Shown: positions 15,536-24,313, numbered from the stretch's first letter. The stretch is DNA of 38,689 nt from FLUQ01 sp031550605 (GCA_031550605.1 JAVBOK010000093.1:1-38689); one strand, 5' to 3'. The notes: generated by a model not told the origin, from the letters alone. Program-made: numbers and translations.

Positions 15536-16360
15536 TCAGCGCCGCGACCCTTTGGGAAAGCGCATCGGCGGCGTAGTCGGATCGATAACCCGGCCGCCGG
15601 AGTGAACCCCGCCATGGTTGTCCAGAGTTTCCGGGCCAAAGGCCTGGGGAGCGGGCCTATCCTTTTCAATGGCGCGAGTGGGGGCCGGAACCGCTGGAAC
15701 GGCCCGCGCTTTTTCAGGCGTGAAGGCCGCCTCCCGCAGGGCGTAACGCCGCCATACGGAATCGCCGCCGTCCCGCGCGCCCCGGCCCGATCCCGTCAGA
15801 AGCGTGCGCACTTCCGCCGTGCGGGGCAGATAATATTCATACGCGCCCATGATGGCGTTGTCCGAAAGACGCACCACCCGCACGGAAACAAACACCGTGT
15901 TGCCCGCTTCACTGTAGCAGCCAAGCAGCACTGATCCGGCGTCATGGGTATCGGCCAGCAGCTTCGCCGAATCGCGGGTCAGCATGAATTCGCCGTCTTT
16001 GCGGTCCATGCGCAGGGTTGCGCCCACGCGCGCTTCCAGTACGCGGAACCCGTACTGTCCGATGCGGGACCCTATCTGCTGGGACGCCAGACGACCAAAG
16101 GCCGAAGAACGCTCGAAGTCGTCAAGCTCCACCAGGGACGCCACCAGAATGCCGTTGCCCGCGTCCATGCGCGACAGCAGCATGCTGTGCAGGGCATCCC
16201 CCGCATAGGTGTTGGCCGTCAGCATGTGCGAACCTTCCGGCGGATCCACCGGCGTGGCCTGGGGAAGATACGGCAACGAGGATGTTTTGGCGGTGCCGGA
16301 TCCGCATCCGGCAAGGGCCACGCAGAGGAAAAGCAAACAAAGCGCATAGGACGCGCGCAT
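15536..16360 (-). CDS. FlgO-family outer-membrane lipoprotein
   Basis: This 274-residue protein has a lipoprotein signal peptide with lipobox LAGC (Cys about 19). The central part (about 45-180) matches the FlgO pattern: ANTYAGDALHSMLLSRM, ILVASLVELDDFERSSAFGRLASQQIGSRI and GFRVLEARV. FlgO proteins are outer-membrane lipoproteins linked to flagellar function in vibrios. The C-terminal 90 residues are Pro/Ala/Arg-rich and probably disordered. It follows another lipoprotein gene by 7 nt, behind a sigma-28-like promoter, which supports a flagellar role. A strong terminator follows. Confidence 0.75.
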   Translation of the reverse strand: MRASYALCLLFLCVALAGCGSGTAKTSSLPYLPQATPVDPPEGSHMLTANTYAGDALHSMLLSRMDAGNGILVASLVELDDFERSSAFGRLASQQIGSRIGQYGFRVLEARVGATLRMDRKDGEFMLTRDSAKLLADTHDAGSVLLGCYSEAGNTVFVSVRVVRLSDNAIMGAYEYYLPRTAEVRTLLTGSGRGARDGGDSVWRRYALREAAFTPEKARAVPAVPAPTRAIEKDRPAPQAFGPETLDNHGGVHSGGRVIDPTTPPMRFPKGSRR

Positions 16361-16367
16361 ACGTCAC

Positions 16368-17006
16368 CTACCTGTTTATGACGCGAACGGTACGGGGTTT
16401 GCCGCTGCCGGGCTCAAGGGCTTCCGGGCTGAGATACAGGGGCCAGTCCGCGTCATTGATATAGCGTATATAGGAAAGATGCAGCACATAGCGGTTGCGG
16501 TAGGACATGCGCACATTGACCACGATTTCATGGTCCGAACCGGAGGGGTGCCCCGCGCCCACGATGCTGCCGATGGCCAGCCCCATGTCGGCCAGACGCG
16601 AGTATACGCCCCCGTTCATGCGGGACGGATCGTGAAAGACCGTCAGCACATCGTATTCGATCTGGATACTGTCGCTTTCCCGCTGCTCGGACACCTGCAT
16701 GGCCCGCGAGACGATCTCCGTCTTCAGCAGTTGGTGGAAGGCCAGCATGAACGGCCTGCTGTTGGGCGGCGCCACATACAAGGGTCTGGCGATCAGGTCG
16801 TCGCGTTCCAGCAGCGCCTGGCGCACCCGGCCGGCGACGTCGATGGCGATCTCGCGCCAGTGATCGGCGGCCTGGGCTTTTTCCTGAACATAGGCCCTGG
16901 GATTTTCCGGCACCGGCACCCGTGACGTCGTGCAGCCGACAAAAAAAACGCCCACGGCCAGAACCGTCAGCAATCCGAGCAGGCTGCGAATGCGAAAGAG
17001 GTTCAT
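16368..17006 (-). CDS. Lipoprotein of unknown function, first gene of the FlgO operon
   Basis: This 212-residue protein has a signal peptide and lipobox FVGC (Cys about 25), followed by TTSRVPVPENPRAYVQEKAQAADHW. The mature part is mixed alpha/beta, with VAPPNSRPFMLAFHQLLKTEIVSRAM and SIQIEYDVLTVFHDPSR. I do not recognise a named family. Its place directly before a FlgO-like lipoprotein and behind a sigma-28-like promoter suggests an outer-membrane component tied to the flagellum, possibly the counterpart of FlgP or FlgT, but the sequence alone does not show this. A GGGGTAGAG element precedes the ATG. Confidence 0.65.
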   Translation of the reverse strand: MNLFRIRSLLGLLTVLAVGVFFVGCTTSRVPVPENPRAYVQEKAQAADHWREIAIDVAGRVRQALLERDDLIARPLYVAPPNSRPFMLAFHQLLKTEIVSRAMQVSEQRESDSIQIEYDVLTVFHDPSRMNGGVYSRLADMGLAIGSIVGAGHPSGSDHEIVVNVRMSYRNRYVLHLSYIRYINDADWPLYLSPEALEPGSGKPRTVRVINR

Positions 17007-17049
17007 ACTCTACCCCGCCTGTGCGAAACGAAACATTTCATACGCCTTC

Positions 17050-17077
17050 TGATCGGCAGGCGGGCAGGACAACTTTA
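17050..17077 (-). promoter_or_regulatory. Sigma-28 (FliA)-like promoter of the lipoprotein operon
   Basis: On the minus strand TAAAGTTG (17077-17070) is followed after 12 nt by GCCGATCA (17057-17050). The enterobacterial FliA consensus is TAAAGTTT-N11-GCCGATAA, so two bases and one spacer position differ. It would start transcription about 35 nt before the first lipoprotein gene. The match suits a late flagellar class. Confidence 0.5.
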
Positions 17078-17418
17078 GCCGATTTTCCCCCTTTCCGGCC
17101 AAAAACCGGAATGCCGCGTGAAAAGAGGACGCAGCGCAACCGCCGAGAGCAGATGAACGTTGAGTTTTTCCATTCGCCAATTGTTGCAAAGCGTACGTCT
17201 TCTTTTCCCGGATGCGGGCAAGCCGGAACGGAAAACTCGCGCGCAATTCGCCCCAAAGGCACACCGCACTGCCGCTTGAGGGCGGATACTCCGCTGCGCT
17301 GCGTATCCGCCAGAACATTTTCACGAGGAACACGCTCCGACCCGCACCACGCCGGAAAGAGCCGTCGCAGAAAAATCCTCCGCTTGCGCAAAACATCGGC
17401 GCTCTGTACAAAATATCC
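17078..17418. other. Intergenic region between lipoprotein operon and mtgA
   Basis: No supported gene is seen on either strand. The short open frames here have no recognisable family and no good ribosome binding site. The stretch separates divergent genes and should hold the mtgA promoter, which I cannot place with confidence. Confidence 0.4.
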
Positions 17419-18129
17419 ATGCGGATTTTTCACCGGCTTACCGCGTTCTGCAAGCGCCACACTCTGGCGGGCCTTGTTCTGGCGGCCGTTCTGCTGTTCT
17501 GCCTGAATATCGTCCGGTACCTGGTCTGGCCGCCCGTGGCTTATCTGGCTCGTGAAAATCCCGACATCACCTCGTTTATGGCGTATCGCCAGGCAGAATG
17601 GACGGAAAAGAAACAAAAAAAGACCATCCGCCGGACCTGGCGGGCGCTGAATCGCATTTCCCCGCATTTGCGCAAGGCCGTGGTCATTGCCGAGGACGGC
17701 ACTTTCTGGACCCACGACGGTTTTGACCTGGAAGGCATGCAGGCGGCCATGGAAAGGAACATCGCCAAAGGCCGCCTTGCGGCTGGCGGCAGCACCATCA
17801 GCCAGCAGCTGGCCAAAAATCTGTTTTTCACCCCTGAAAAAACCCTCGTCCGCAAACTGCAGGAAGCCCTTGTCACCTGGCGGCTGGAACAGAACCTGAC
17901 AAAAGAACGGATTCTGGAACTGTATCTGAACGTCGTGGAATGGGGCGAGGCGACATTCGGCGCGGAAGCAGCGTCCCGCCGCTATTTCGGCATTTCCGCG
18001 GCGAAGCTCAGCGATCGCCAGGCGGCGGAGCTCGCCGCCATGCTGCCCGCCCCCCTGCGGCGGACCCCTGATTCACCTCTGGTACAGAGAATCGCGGGTA
18101 TTCTTCTCCGCCGCATGGAGCGGGAATGA
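17419..18129 (+). CDS. mtgA: Monofunctional peptidoglycan glycosyltransferase
   Basis: This 236-residue GT51 enzyme polymerises lipid II into glycan strands at the inner membrane. An N-terminal transmembrane helix (about 16-35, LAGLVLAAVLLFCLNIVRYL) is followed by the GT51 motifs. These are the catalytic EDGTFWTHDGFD (Glu92), AAGGSTISQQLAKNLF, RKLQEALVTWRLEQNLTKERILELYLNVVEWG and AAELAAMLPAP. No transpeptidase domain follows. The longer upstream frame lacks any family sequence, so ATG at 17419, just before the membrane helix, is used; the ribosome binding site is weak. The gene converges on the MEMO-family gene with 25 nt between stops. Confidence 0.92.
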   Translation: MRIFHRLTAFCKRHTLAGLVLAAVLLFCLNIVRYLVWPPVAYLARENPDITSFMAYRQAEWTEKKQKKTIRRTWRALNRISPHLRKAVVIAEDGTFWTHDGFDLEGMQAAMERNIAKGRLAAGGSTISQQLAKNLFFTPEKTLVRKLQEALVTWRLEQNLTKERILELYLNVVEWGEATFGAEAASRRYFGISAAKLSDRQAAELAAMLPAPLRRTPDSPLVQRIAGILLRRMERE

Positions 18130-18154
18130 CGTCCATGTTCTGTGGCGCGCCGTT

Positions 18155-19015
18155 TCACCGCAGGATAACGGCCCCCGCGTAGCCGACCACGCTGTCCATG
18201 CCCGCGCCGTAGGCCCTGCCCGTCTGGCCGGACGTGGCATAGGCGATAACGCGCCCTTCCGTTGCGCCCAGACTGCGGCATGCGAACAGGGCCATGGTCA
18301 TGGGCAGAACGCCGCACATGGATATGCCATGCCCGCGCACGGTGTTGTACAGCCCTTCCGGATCCAGGCCGGCAACGGCTTTCAAGGCCAGAGCGTCCTG
18401 GTCGGCGGCCTTTTCATGCGGCACGTAATGGCTCATGTCCGAACTGACGATCAGGGCCAGGGGCCGGCCCTGCTCCGCGCCATGGCGCACCAGGGCGGCC
18501 AGGGCTTCTCCGGCGGCGCGCAGGGCGTCAGGAGAGCCGCCGCCGATGGTCACGGCCGTCACGCGCGCGCCGGGGGCATGTACCTGCAAAAAGGGCATAA
18601 GCACTTCCAGCGAATGTTCGCGGGCATGGGCCAGCGTATCCGCCTCAAAGCCCGCCCCGGAGACCAAAAGAGCCTCTCTGGCCTCCGTATCCACGGGCAC
18701 GGAACCCAGCGGAGTCAGCCACGGTCCGCCGGACCACACGGAAAATTTTTTCCCCGCCCCGGTATGGTTGGGCCCGAGAACCACCAGCCTGTCCGGCAGC
18801 GCCGCCTGCCCCAGGGTCATCCCGGCCACGTCGCCGGAAAACACGTATCCCGCGTGGGGAGCCATCACCGCCAGCAGAGTCCGGCCCGCCAGATCCACGG
18901 AATTTTTCGCCGCCAGGGCCAGATGCTCGGCAACCGCATCACGCAAGGCCTTCGCATTGCCGGGATAAAAACGCCCGGCAACCACAGGCGACCGGGGGGT
19001 GTCGGTTCCAACCAT
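18155..19015 (-). CDS. MEMO1-family protein (AmmeMemoRadiSam system protein B)
   Basis: This 286-residue protein matches the MEMO family: SPVVAGRFYPGNAKALRDAV at the start, LLAVMAPHAGYVFSGDVAG, VVLGPNHTGAG, ALIVSSDMSHYVPHEKA, and SMCGVLPMTMAL near the end. The His residues of PHAGY, PNHTG and SSDMSH align with those of class III dioxygenase-like folds. ATG at 19015 is chosen over an earlier one because AGGAGG stands 6 nt before it. Partners often seen with this family (an AMMECR1-domain protein and a radical SAM enzyme) are not in the window, so its reaction here is unknown. Confidence 0.85.
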   Translation of the reverse strand: MVGTDTPRSPVVAGRFYPGNAKALRDAVAEHLALAAKNSVDLAGRTLLAVMAPHAGYVFSGDVAGMTLGQAALPDRLVVLGPNHTGAGKKFSVWSGGPWLTPLGSVPVDTEAREALLVSGAGFEADTLAHAREHSLEVLMPFLQVHAPGARVTAVTIGGGSPDALRAAGEALAALVRHGAEQGRPLALIVSSDMSHYVPHEKAADQDALALKAVAGLDPEGLYNTVRGHGISMCGVLPMTMALFACRSLGATEGRVIAYATSGQTGRAYGAGMDSVVGYAGAVILR

Positions 19016-19166
19016 AACAACCTCCTTGCAGGCAAGGGCACTGCCCTTCACGTTCCCGGCGGTGGGGAGCCTCGGCGCCCGATTTGGTCCCGTTTGCCCG
19101 GCGCGGTGGATGGCGCGGGCATGACGCGCATCTCACGCCACAACGGACAGGACACGATCACGGGGT

Positions 19167-19186
19167 CAAGGGGCTTGGCCCCCTTG
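19167..19186. repeat. GC-rich palindrome between the MEMO gene and the TPR gene
   Basis: CAAGGGG (19167-19173) pairs with CCCCTTG (19180-19186) across a 6-nt loop. There is no T-run. It could be a 3'-end stabilising hairpin of the TPR mRNA or a dispersed palindromic repeat; a genome-wide count would tell. Confidence 0.4.
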
Positions 19187-19210
19187 GGCTTGGGACGGAA
19201 CCCAGAATCG

Positions 19211-22200
19211 CTACAACTGCCCGCCGGGAGCGAACTTTGCCGCATCTTCCGCCAGTTTGGCGCTGCGCAGGGTAGAGGCGGCAGTGCGACCGTACACGGA
19301 CGAGGGATATTTTTCCGCCAGTTCCGTCAGGGACTTCCGCCATTCCGGCGTATTGCCCTGCTTCTGGTATATCCGGGCCATGCGGAACAGCAGGCCCTGA
19401 TTCCGCGAATCATCCGGCTTGAGATAGGTCCGGTACTGCCGGGCGTAGTCCAGGGCTTCGTCCAGCCGGCCGGCTTTTTCGGATATATCCATCAGCGAGG
19501 CGACCAGATCGACGATTTTGCCCGTATCCGCCTGGGCCGGGGAGTTTTGAGCCTGGGTCAGGAAGCGGTTCAGGGAACTGCGGCCCATCAGATAGGCGTC
19601 CTGCAGATCGTTTTTCGCTTCCGCATCGCGGGCCAGAAAATATTCCGCATAGGCCTGTTCCGCAGCTTTCAGCTTGCCGCTTTCCGCCAGTTTTTTCCAG
19701 ATGGGCGCGGCTTCCGCGCTTTTGTTCAGGTTCTCCTTGGCCAGGGCCAACGCATACTGCAACTCGCGCGACGCGTCGCCCGTCAATTCCCACAATTCCA
19801 CGCGCTCTGCCAGTTTTTCGATTTCCTTCCACTGTTCATGTTCAAGGTTGACGGTCAGGGCAAGACGCAGGGCCTGTTCCGAATGGCCCGGAATTTTCGC
19901 CCCCAGAAAGAAAGGCTCCACCATGTTCAGCGCGGCGCCGGAATCGCCGTCCTTCCACATGCCCGTCGCCAGCGCCAGCCTGCTGGCCGGATCAAGGGAT
20001 TCCTGCTGTTTCCGGATGATGGGAAACTTGTCCCACAGGGCAGCCACCTGGGCGGGCCGGTTCTGGGAAATGCTTTCCGCCGCCAGAATGGCAAAGGTCT
20101 TCAAGGCCACTTCTTCCGCCCGGGGGGCCAGTTCATGTTTGGGAAAACGCTGTACCAGGTCCGAGCACAATTGCAGCGCGTCCTCATAGCGCTTGTTCCA
20201 CAAGTACCACATGGACAGCTTCAGTTGAGCCAGAGGCACAAGCTGGCTGTTGGGAAATTCCTTGATGATCCTGGTATACACTTCCGCCGGGCGCAGGGTG
20301 AAAGGCCCCTTGAACAGCGCGAACATGTCCTCGATCAAGGGTTTGTCGTTGATGCCCGCTTCCGCAAGACGCATCATGGCCACAAGCCCGCCGTCCTTTT
20401 TGGGGAACCGCCGTTCCGCTTCCTGATAGATTTCTTTGGCCGCGGGCATCTGTTTCCTGCGGGCGTACACATCGCCGATGCGGGTCAGCACGATGTCCGC
20501 GTTGGGCCCGTCCGGCATCAGGTTGTAATAGGTCCAGTACTTGGTCAGCGCGTAATCGAGGTTTCCCTGGCGGAATCCCGCGTCGCCCATCATTTCGAGC
20601 ACCGGCGGGTAATCCAGATAGAACCGGGGCCAGCGGGAATCGATGTATTCCACAACCTTCATGGCCTGCGGGTAATAGCCCAGGGCCATGTAGCTGCGGG
20701 CCAGCCCCAGGGCGGATTCGCGCACGTAATCGCTTTCGGAAAAATGCTGGATCACATACTGGAACTGGTCGGCAGCTTTCTGCATTTCGTTGCGGCCGTA
20801 AAAATACTCTCCCCAGTAATAATAGGTCAGGGGCACGTGCTCATCCAGAGGATACTGCCGGCGCAGCATGTTGAAATAGGCTTCCGCTTCCGCAATGTTG
20901 CCGGTCTTTAAATTCAGGTACCCCAGACGCAGGTAGGCCCCGGCATTGCGTGGCGACTGCTGGTTGTAGTTCATGGCCGAAATGGTGGCCGACATAATCT
21001 CGTCATAATGCGCGGGCAAGTCGTCCTTGTTGACCGTGAACAACATTTCCGCGTTCAGATGCCGCACTTCCTCCGTCTGTTCGCGGTTCAGTTCCGGATG
21101 CGTCATCAACTTGCCGGTTTTTTCCAGAGCGTCCTTGAATCTGCCGGCGGCAATATCGCGCCGGACGTCCGCAATGGCCTGCACGGGGTCCGCCGGCGGC
21201 TCCACGGGTTTGCCCTGGGAATCGACGTACACGACTTTTTCCGTGGCGTTGGCGGCTGTTCTGGCGGCCGCTCCTCCCGGGGCGGCCTGGGACGCCGCGC
21301 CGGTCATGTTGGAAATGCGCTGCCGGGTCGCGCTGGCCGGAATTGTCGCCGGAGAGTCGGAACCGGCTGCCCCGTTGGCCGGGGCGGCAGCCGGGATGGC
21401 CGGAGCAACGCCTTCCGCCTGCATGTCTTTCCAGTCGGTGGGGCCTCCGGGATTCAATTTCGCCCGGAAGAAATACGACGGTCCGGCGACGGCAGGGCGA
21501 ACCCGCGCAACCGGAGCGACCTGCCCGGCCGGGGCCGGCTGCGTCGGTTGGCGGACGGACGGTCCCCGATCGGGCTGTTGCTCCGGAAGAATAGTCGCAT
21601 TGTCCCGGGCGGCGGATGGCTGTGCGGCCCGCTGCGTCGCGTTTGTCTGCCCGGCCGGGGCCAGTTGCGCCGGCTGGCGGACGGACGGACTGTGCGCGGC
21701 CGGTGGCGCCGGGGATACGGCAGCCGTCGCGTTCGGTCCAGTGGCGGCCTGAACCGGCGGCACCGTTTTGGGCATGGGCAGGACAGGCATGGGGGGCTGA
21801 CGTTTCGGTGCGTCAGCTTGCATCAGGTTACGCAAAGAAACGCCTCGTGTCCCGGCGCCGGACGGCCCGGTTCCCTGTGCCGCGGAAACGCCGCGTCCCG
21901 CCGGGGAAGCAGCGCCGGCGGCATCGGAAGGGGGCGCGGGGCGTGACGCGGAAGGAACCGCGGACGGCGCCGGGGGCGGTGCCTGCGGGGCGGACGGTGC
22001 CTGAACGGCTGGTTGCGCCGCCGGTTGTGCCGCTGGCTGCGAAAGTACGGCAGCGCCGGTTTCCTGTGCGGTCCGAGCGGGCGGCGCGACGGAGGTGGGC
22101 CGGATCGCCGCGCCCGCAAGAGGCGCGGATTGCGCCTGGGCGTCGACCGGGGTATCCGCCGGAGCGTTTGTTTGGCCGGCGGGTTGCGCCCGCGCGTTTT

Positions 22201-22702
22201 CCGGCGTCGCCGGGGGCGGATTCTGCGCTGTCGCCGCATCGGCAGACCGCGTGGCGGCGGGACCCCTCTGGCCGGCATCCGTGTCATCGGGTTTCCAGCG
22301 CGCACCCAGGGGGTCGGAAAACACGTCAATAACCACGGTATTCCGGTCAGGACGAGTGACCACAAAACCGAAAGCCGGGGTCTTGGTCAAAAAGGCGAAA
22401 GCCCTGCCGCGCGGCACGCCTTTGTAGAAAATGCGGGAGTTGTCGGGAGGGGATTCCTCCTTCATTCCCAGCGGCGGCACCCCCAGGTCCAGCAAAAGGC
22501 CATGGCGGTCCACCCGCCTGACCTGGCCGGCAAAGCCTTCTTCCTTGTTCAGGGTAACGGTGGCGCGCTCGCGGTCGGGCAAAATTTCCCACCGCAGCGT
22601 GGCGGCAAAGGCGTCACAGACGAAAAACGCCTGCAACACGCAGAGCCAGAGCAGCGACCGGACAAGGCCGGCAAAAGACATTCCATCCACGCTATATTTC
22701 AT
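19211..22702 (-). CDS. Very large exported TPR-repeat protein with Pro/Ala-rich linker
   Basis: This 1163-residue protein has an N-terminal signal sequence (SLLWLCVLQAFFVCDAFA, cleavage about residue 33). About 34-135 form a beta-rich region resembling an AMIN-type domain (LPDRERATVTLN, FLTKTPAFGFVVTRPDRNTVVIDVF). About 135-480 are an extreme Pro/Ala/Gln linker with imperfect copies of SVRQP-x-Q-x-APAGQ, probably disordered. About 500-1150 are a solenoid of TPR-like helical pairs. It probably works in the periplasm as a scaffold. The start is uncertain: ATG at 22702 or 22681, neither with a good ribosome binding site. It begins 15 nt after the sigma-54 activator stop, so translation may depend on that gene. 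The family has no assigned function I can name. Confidence 0.8.
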   Translation of the reverse strand: MKYSVDGMSFAGLVRSLLWLCVLQAFFVCDAFAATLRWEILPDRERATVTLNKEEGFAGQVRRVDRHGLLLDLGVPPLGMKEESPPDNSRIFYKGVPRGRAFAFLTKTPAFGFVVTRPDRNTVVIDVFSDPLGARWKPDDTDAGQRGPAATRSADAATAQNPPPATPENARAQPAGQTNAPADTPVDAQAQSAPLAGAAIRPTSVAPPARTAQETGAAVLSQPAAQPAAQPAVQAPSAPQAPPPAPSAVPSASRPAPPSDAAGAASPAGRGVSAAQGTGPSGAGTRGVSLRNLMQADAPKRQPPMPVLPMPKTVPPVQAATGPNATAAVSPAPPAAHSPSVRQPAQLAPAGQTNATQRAAQPSAARDNATILPEQQPDRGPSVRQPTQPAPAGQVAPVARVRPAVAGPSYFFRAKLNPGGPTDWKDMQAEGVAPAIPAAAPANGAAGSDSPATIPASATRQRISNMTGAASQAAPGGAAARTAANATEKVVYVDSQGKPVEPPADPVQAIADVRRDIAAGRFKDALEKTGKLMTHPELNREQTEEVRHLNAEMLFTVNKDDLPAHYDEIMSATISAMNYNQQSPRNAGAYLRLGYLNLKTGNIAEAEAYFNMLRRQYPLDEHVPLTYYYWGEYFYGRNEMQKAADQFQYVIQHFSESDYVRESALGLARSYMALGYYPQAMKVVEYIDSRWPRFYLDYPPVLEMMGDAGFRQGNLDYALTKYWTYYNLMPDGPNADIVLTRIGDVYARRKQMPAAKEIYQEAERRFPKKDGGLVAMMRLAEAGINDKPLIEDMFALFKGPFTLRPAEVYTRIIKEFPNSQLVPLAQLKLSMWYLWNKRYEDALQLCSDLVQRFPKHELAPRAEEVALKTFAILAAESISQNRPAQVAALWDKFPIIRKQQESLDPASRLALATGMWKDGDSGAALNMVEPFFLGAKIPGHSEQALRLALTVNLEHEQWKEIEKLAERVELWELTGDASRELQYALALAKENLNKSAEAAPIWKKLAESGKLKAAEQAYAEYFLARDAEAKNDLQDAYLMGRSSLNRFLTQAQNSPAQADTGKIVDLVASLMDISEKAGRLDEALDYARQYRTYLKPDDSRNQGLLFRMARIYQKQGNTPEWRKSLTELAEKYPSSVYGRTAASTLRSAKLAEDAAKFAPGGQL
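21521..21686. repeat. Two 40-bp direct repeats within the TPR gene linker
   Basis: Positions 21521-21560 and 21647-21686 match at 36 of 40 bases. They encode the repeated SVRQP/APAGQ segment of the linker on the minus strand. Such in-frame repeats allow length change by slippage or recombination. Confidence 0.8.
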
Positions 22703-22717
22703 GCAAGAACCGTGACG

Positions 22718-23770
22718 TTATTCCATATTGCGCTTTTTCAGCTTCTCTATCAAGGTTGTGCGCTTGATGCCCAGAATTTCCGCCGCCTGGTTTTTGACGC
22801 CGTCGGCCCGTTGCAGAGCTTCCGCCAGCAGGCGCTCTTCCACCGTGTCCAGAAAGACTTTCAGGTCCATGCCCCGCTCCACCATGTCGGCCAGGGTGGG
22901 CCAGACAAAGCCGTTGCGCGTCACCGGGTCCGCGCACAAGGGGGTGGACACGGCGCCGTCGAGCACGGTCGCGGGTTCAGGCAGGTTCAGAAGATCGCCC
23001 ACGGCGGTCAGGATTTTCTGCGGCAAATCGACGGCATGGATCGTATCGCCCTCGCAGAGAATGGAGATCCGTTCCATGAAATTTTCCAGTTCACGCACGT
23101 TGCCGGGCCAGCTGTACGCCGCCAGGGCCTTGCGCGCGTCGGACGAAAGCGTCAGTTGCGAACGGCCGCGCTTGCGGCAGAATTCACGCAGAAAATGTTC
23201 CGCCAGCAGCAGAATGTCGCCGCCCCGGTCGCGCAACGCGGGCAGATGCAGGGGGATCACGTTGAGGCGGTAATACAGGTCCTCGCGAAAACGGCCAGCC
23301 TGCACCTCCTGTTCCAGGTCGCGATTGGTGGCGGCCACAATGCGCACGTCCACTTTTTTCACCCCCGCGCCGCCGACCCGCTCGATCTCTTTTTCCTGCA
23401 GCACGCGAAGAATCTTCACTTGCAGGGTCAGATCCATTTCCCCGATTTCATCCAAAAATATGGTGCCGCCTTCGGCCATTTCAAAACGGCCGGGCCGGGT
23501 ACGTATGGCATGCGTGAACGCGCCCTTTTCATGGCCGAACAGTTCCGATTCCAGCAGATCTTTGGGAATGGCTCCACAATTGATGGGGACAAAAGGCTTG
23601 TCATGCCGCAAACTGTTGGAATGCAGCGCGCGGACCAGCAATTCCTTGCCGGTTCCCGATTCTCCTGTAACCAGAACGGTGCTTTCCGTGGGAGCCACCT
23701 TGATCAGAACGCGGAACACTTCTTTCAGCGTCGTGCTCTGGCCGATAATGCCCTCTGTTTTTATGCTCAT
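22718..23770 (-). CDS. Sigma-54-dependent transcriptional activator without receiver domain, GAFTHA variant
   Basis: This 350-residue protein consists of an AAA+ domain from almost the first residue and a Fis-type helix-turn-helix. Walker A is GESGTGKE, Walker B is GTIFLDEIGEMD, and the arginine-finger region NRDLEQEV/FREDLYYRLNVIPLHLPALRDR is intact. The loop that touches sigma-54 reads GAFTHA instead of GAFTGA. The C-terminus (AEALQRADGVKNQAAEILGIKRTTLIEKLKKR) is the DNA-binding helix pair. There is no sensory N-terminal domain, as in constitutive FlgR- or FleQ-like activators regulated by partners. AGGAGAGG precedes ATG 23770. Nearby flagellar genes suggest control of flagellar promoters, but this is inferred. 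Confidence 0.87.
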   Translation of the reverse strand: MSIKTEGIIGQSTTLKEVFRVLIKVAPTESTVLVTGESGTGKELLVRALHSNSLRHDKPFVPINCGAIPKDLLESELFGHEKGAFTHAIRTRPGRFEMAEGGTIFLDEIGEMDLTLQVKILRVLQEKEIERVGGAGVKKVDVRIVAATNRDLEQEVQAGRFREDLYYRLNVIPLHLPALRDRGGDILLLAEHFLREFCRKRGRSQLTLSSDARKALAAYSWPGNVRELENFMERISILCEGDTIHAVDLPQKILTAVGDLLNLPEPATVLDGAVSTPLCADPVTRNGFVWPTLADMVERGMDLKVFLDTVEERLLAEALQRADGVKNQAAEILGIKRTTLIEKLKKRNME

Positions 23771-23886
23771 CACCTCTCCTGGCGGGAAAGCGGATTATGC
23801 ACTGCTTCTGGTATTCTGCCTGTCAATAATATGACGCAAAGTCAAGAGGTCAGTGGTATTTTCAAGAAAATATAGAGAAAGAATGC

Positions 23887-23910
23887 AAAAAAACCGCATC
23901 CCGCGGTTTT
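23887..23910 (-). terminator. Terminator after the FlgC-like gene
   Basis: On the minus strand AAAACCGC (23910-23903) pairs with GCGGTTTT (23897-23890) over a 5-nt loop, and the T-run continues to 23887. It ends transcription before the sigma-54 activator gene. Confidence 0.8.
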
Positions 23911-23932
23911 GCATGCGGGCGGGCAGGCGTGT

Positions 23933-24313
23933 TCAGACTTTCAGATCAAGCAGGGTACCGGTGATGTCATCATGAGAGCGGATAACCGCGGCGTTGGCTT
24001 CGAACGCCCGCTGGGCTGCGGTCATACGCACGAATTCCTGGGCCAGATCGCTGTTGCTGCCCTCAAGGTATCCCGTGGCCAGCGCCGACCGGCCGTTTTC
24101 CGCGACCGTGACGTTCGAAGGCAGAAGAGGCCCCGGCGTGGTGTTGTGGTAAATGGCCCCGATGGTCACGCCCTGATCGCCGTGCCCGCTCATCAGGTCC
24201 ACCCGCTGCGACTGGAACGCGGGAGTGTTGACGTTGGCGATGTTGTTGGCGCGCACCAGCATGTCAACGCCGAAGGCGTTCAGCGCGGAGGCTGCGATGC
24301 TGCCGATGTTCAT
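23933..24313 (-). CDS. Flagellar basal-body rod protein, FlgC-like
   Basis: This 126-residue protein has the rod-protein N-terminus SALNAFGVDMLVRANNIANVNTPAFQSQRVDL (the ANNIANVNT motif) and the matching C-terminus SNSDLAQEFVRMTAAQRAFEANAAVIRSHDDI. These ends form the coiled helices that pack rod subunits. The middle is short, as in FlgC-size rod proteins. ATG 24313 with AGGAG is preferred to a longer frame upstream. It stands alone behind folE2 rather than in a flgB-flgC-fliE cluster, so it may be an extra paralogue rather than the main FlgC. Confidence 0.82.
   Translation of the reverse strand: MNIGSIAASALNAFGVDMLVRANNIANVNTPAFQSQRVDLMSGHGDQGVTIGAIYHNTTPGPLLPSNVTVAENGRSALATGYLEGSNSDLAQEFVRMTAAQRAFEANAAVIRSHDDITGTLLDLKV

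Noticed and set aside
19167..19186. Intrinsic terminator
   Set aside because: The stem is strong but no T-run follows on either strand, so it was listed only as a palindrome.
18329..20911. 860-codon open frame on the plus strand, antisense to the MEMO and TPR genes
   Set aside because: It is a shadow of GC-rich coding on the other strand; composition is His/Gln/Arg-rich without family motifs, while the minus frames have clear domains and a ribosome binding site.
21521..21686. CRISPR array
   Set aside because: There are only two imperfect copies and they are in frame within a Pro/Ala-rich coding region.
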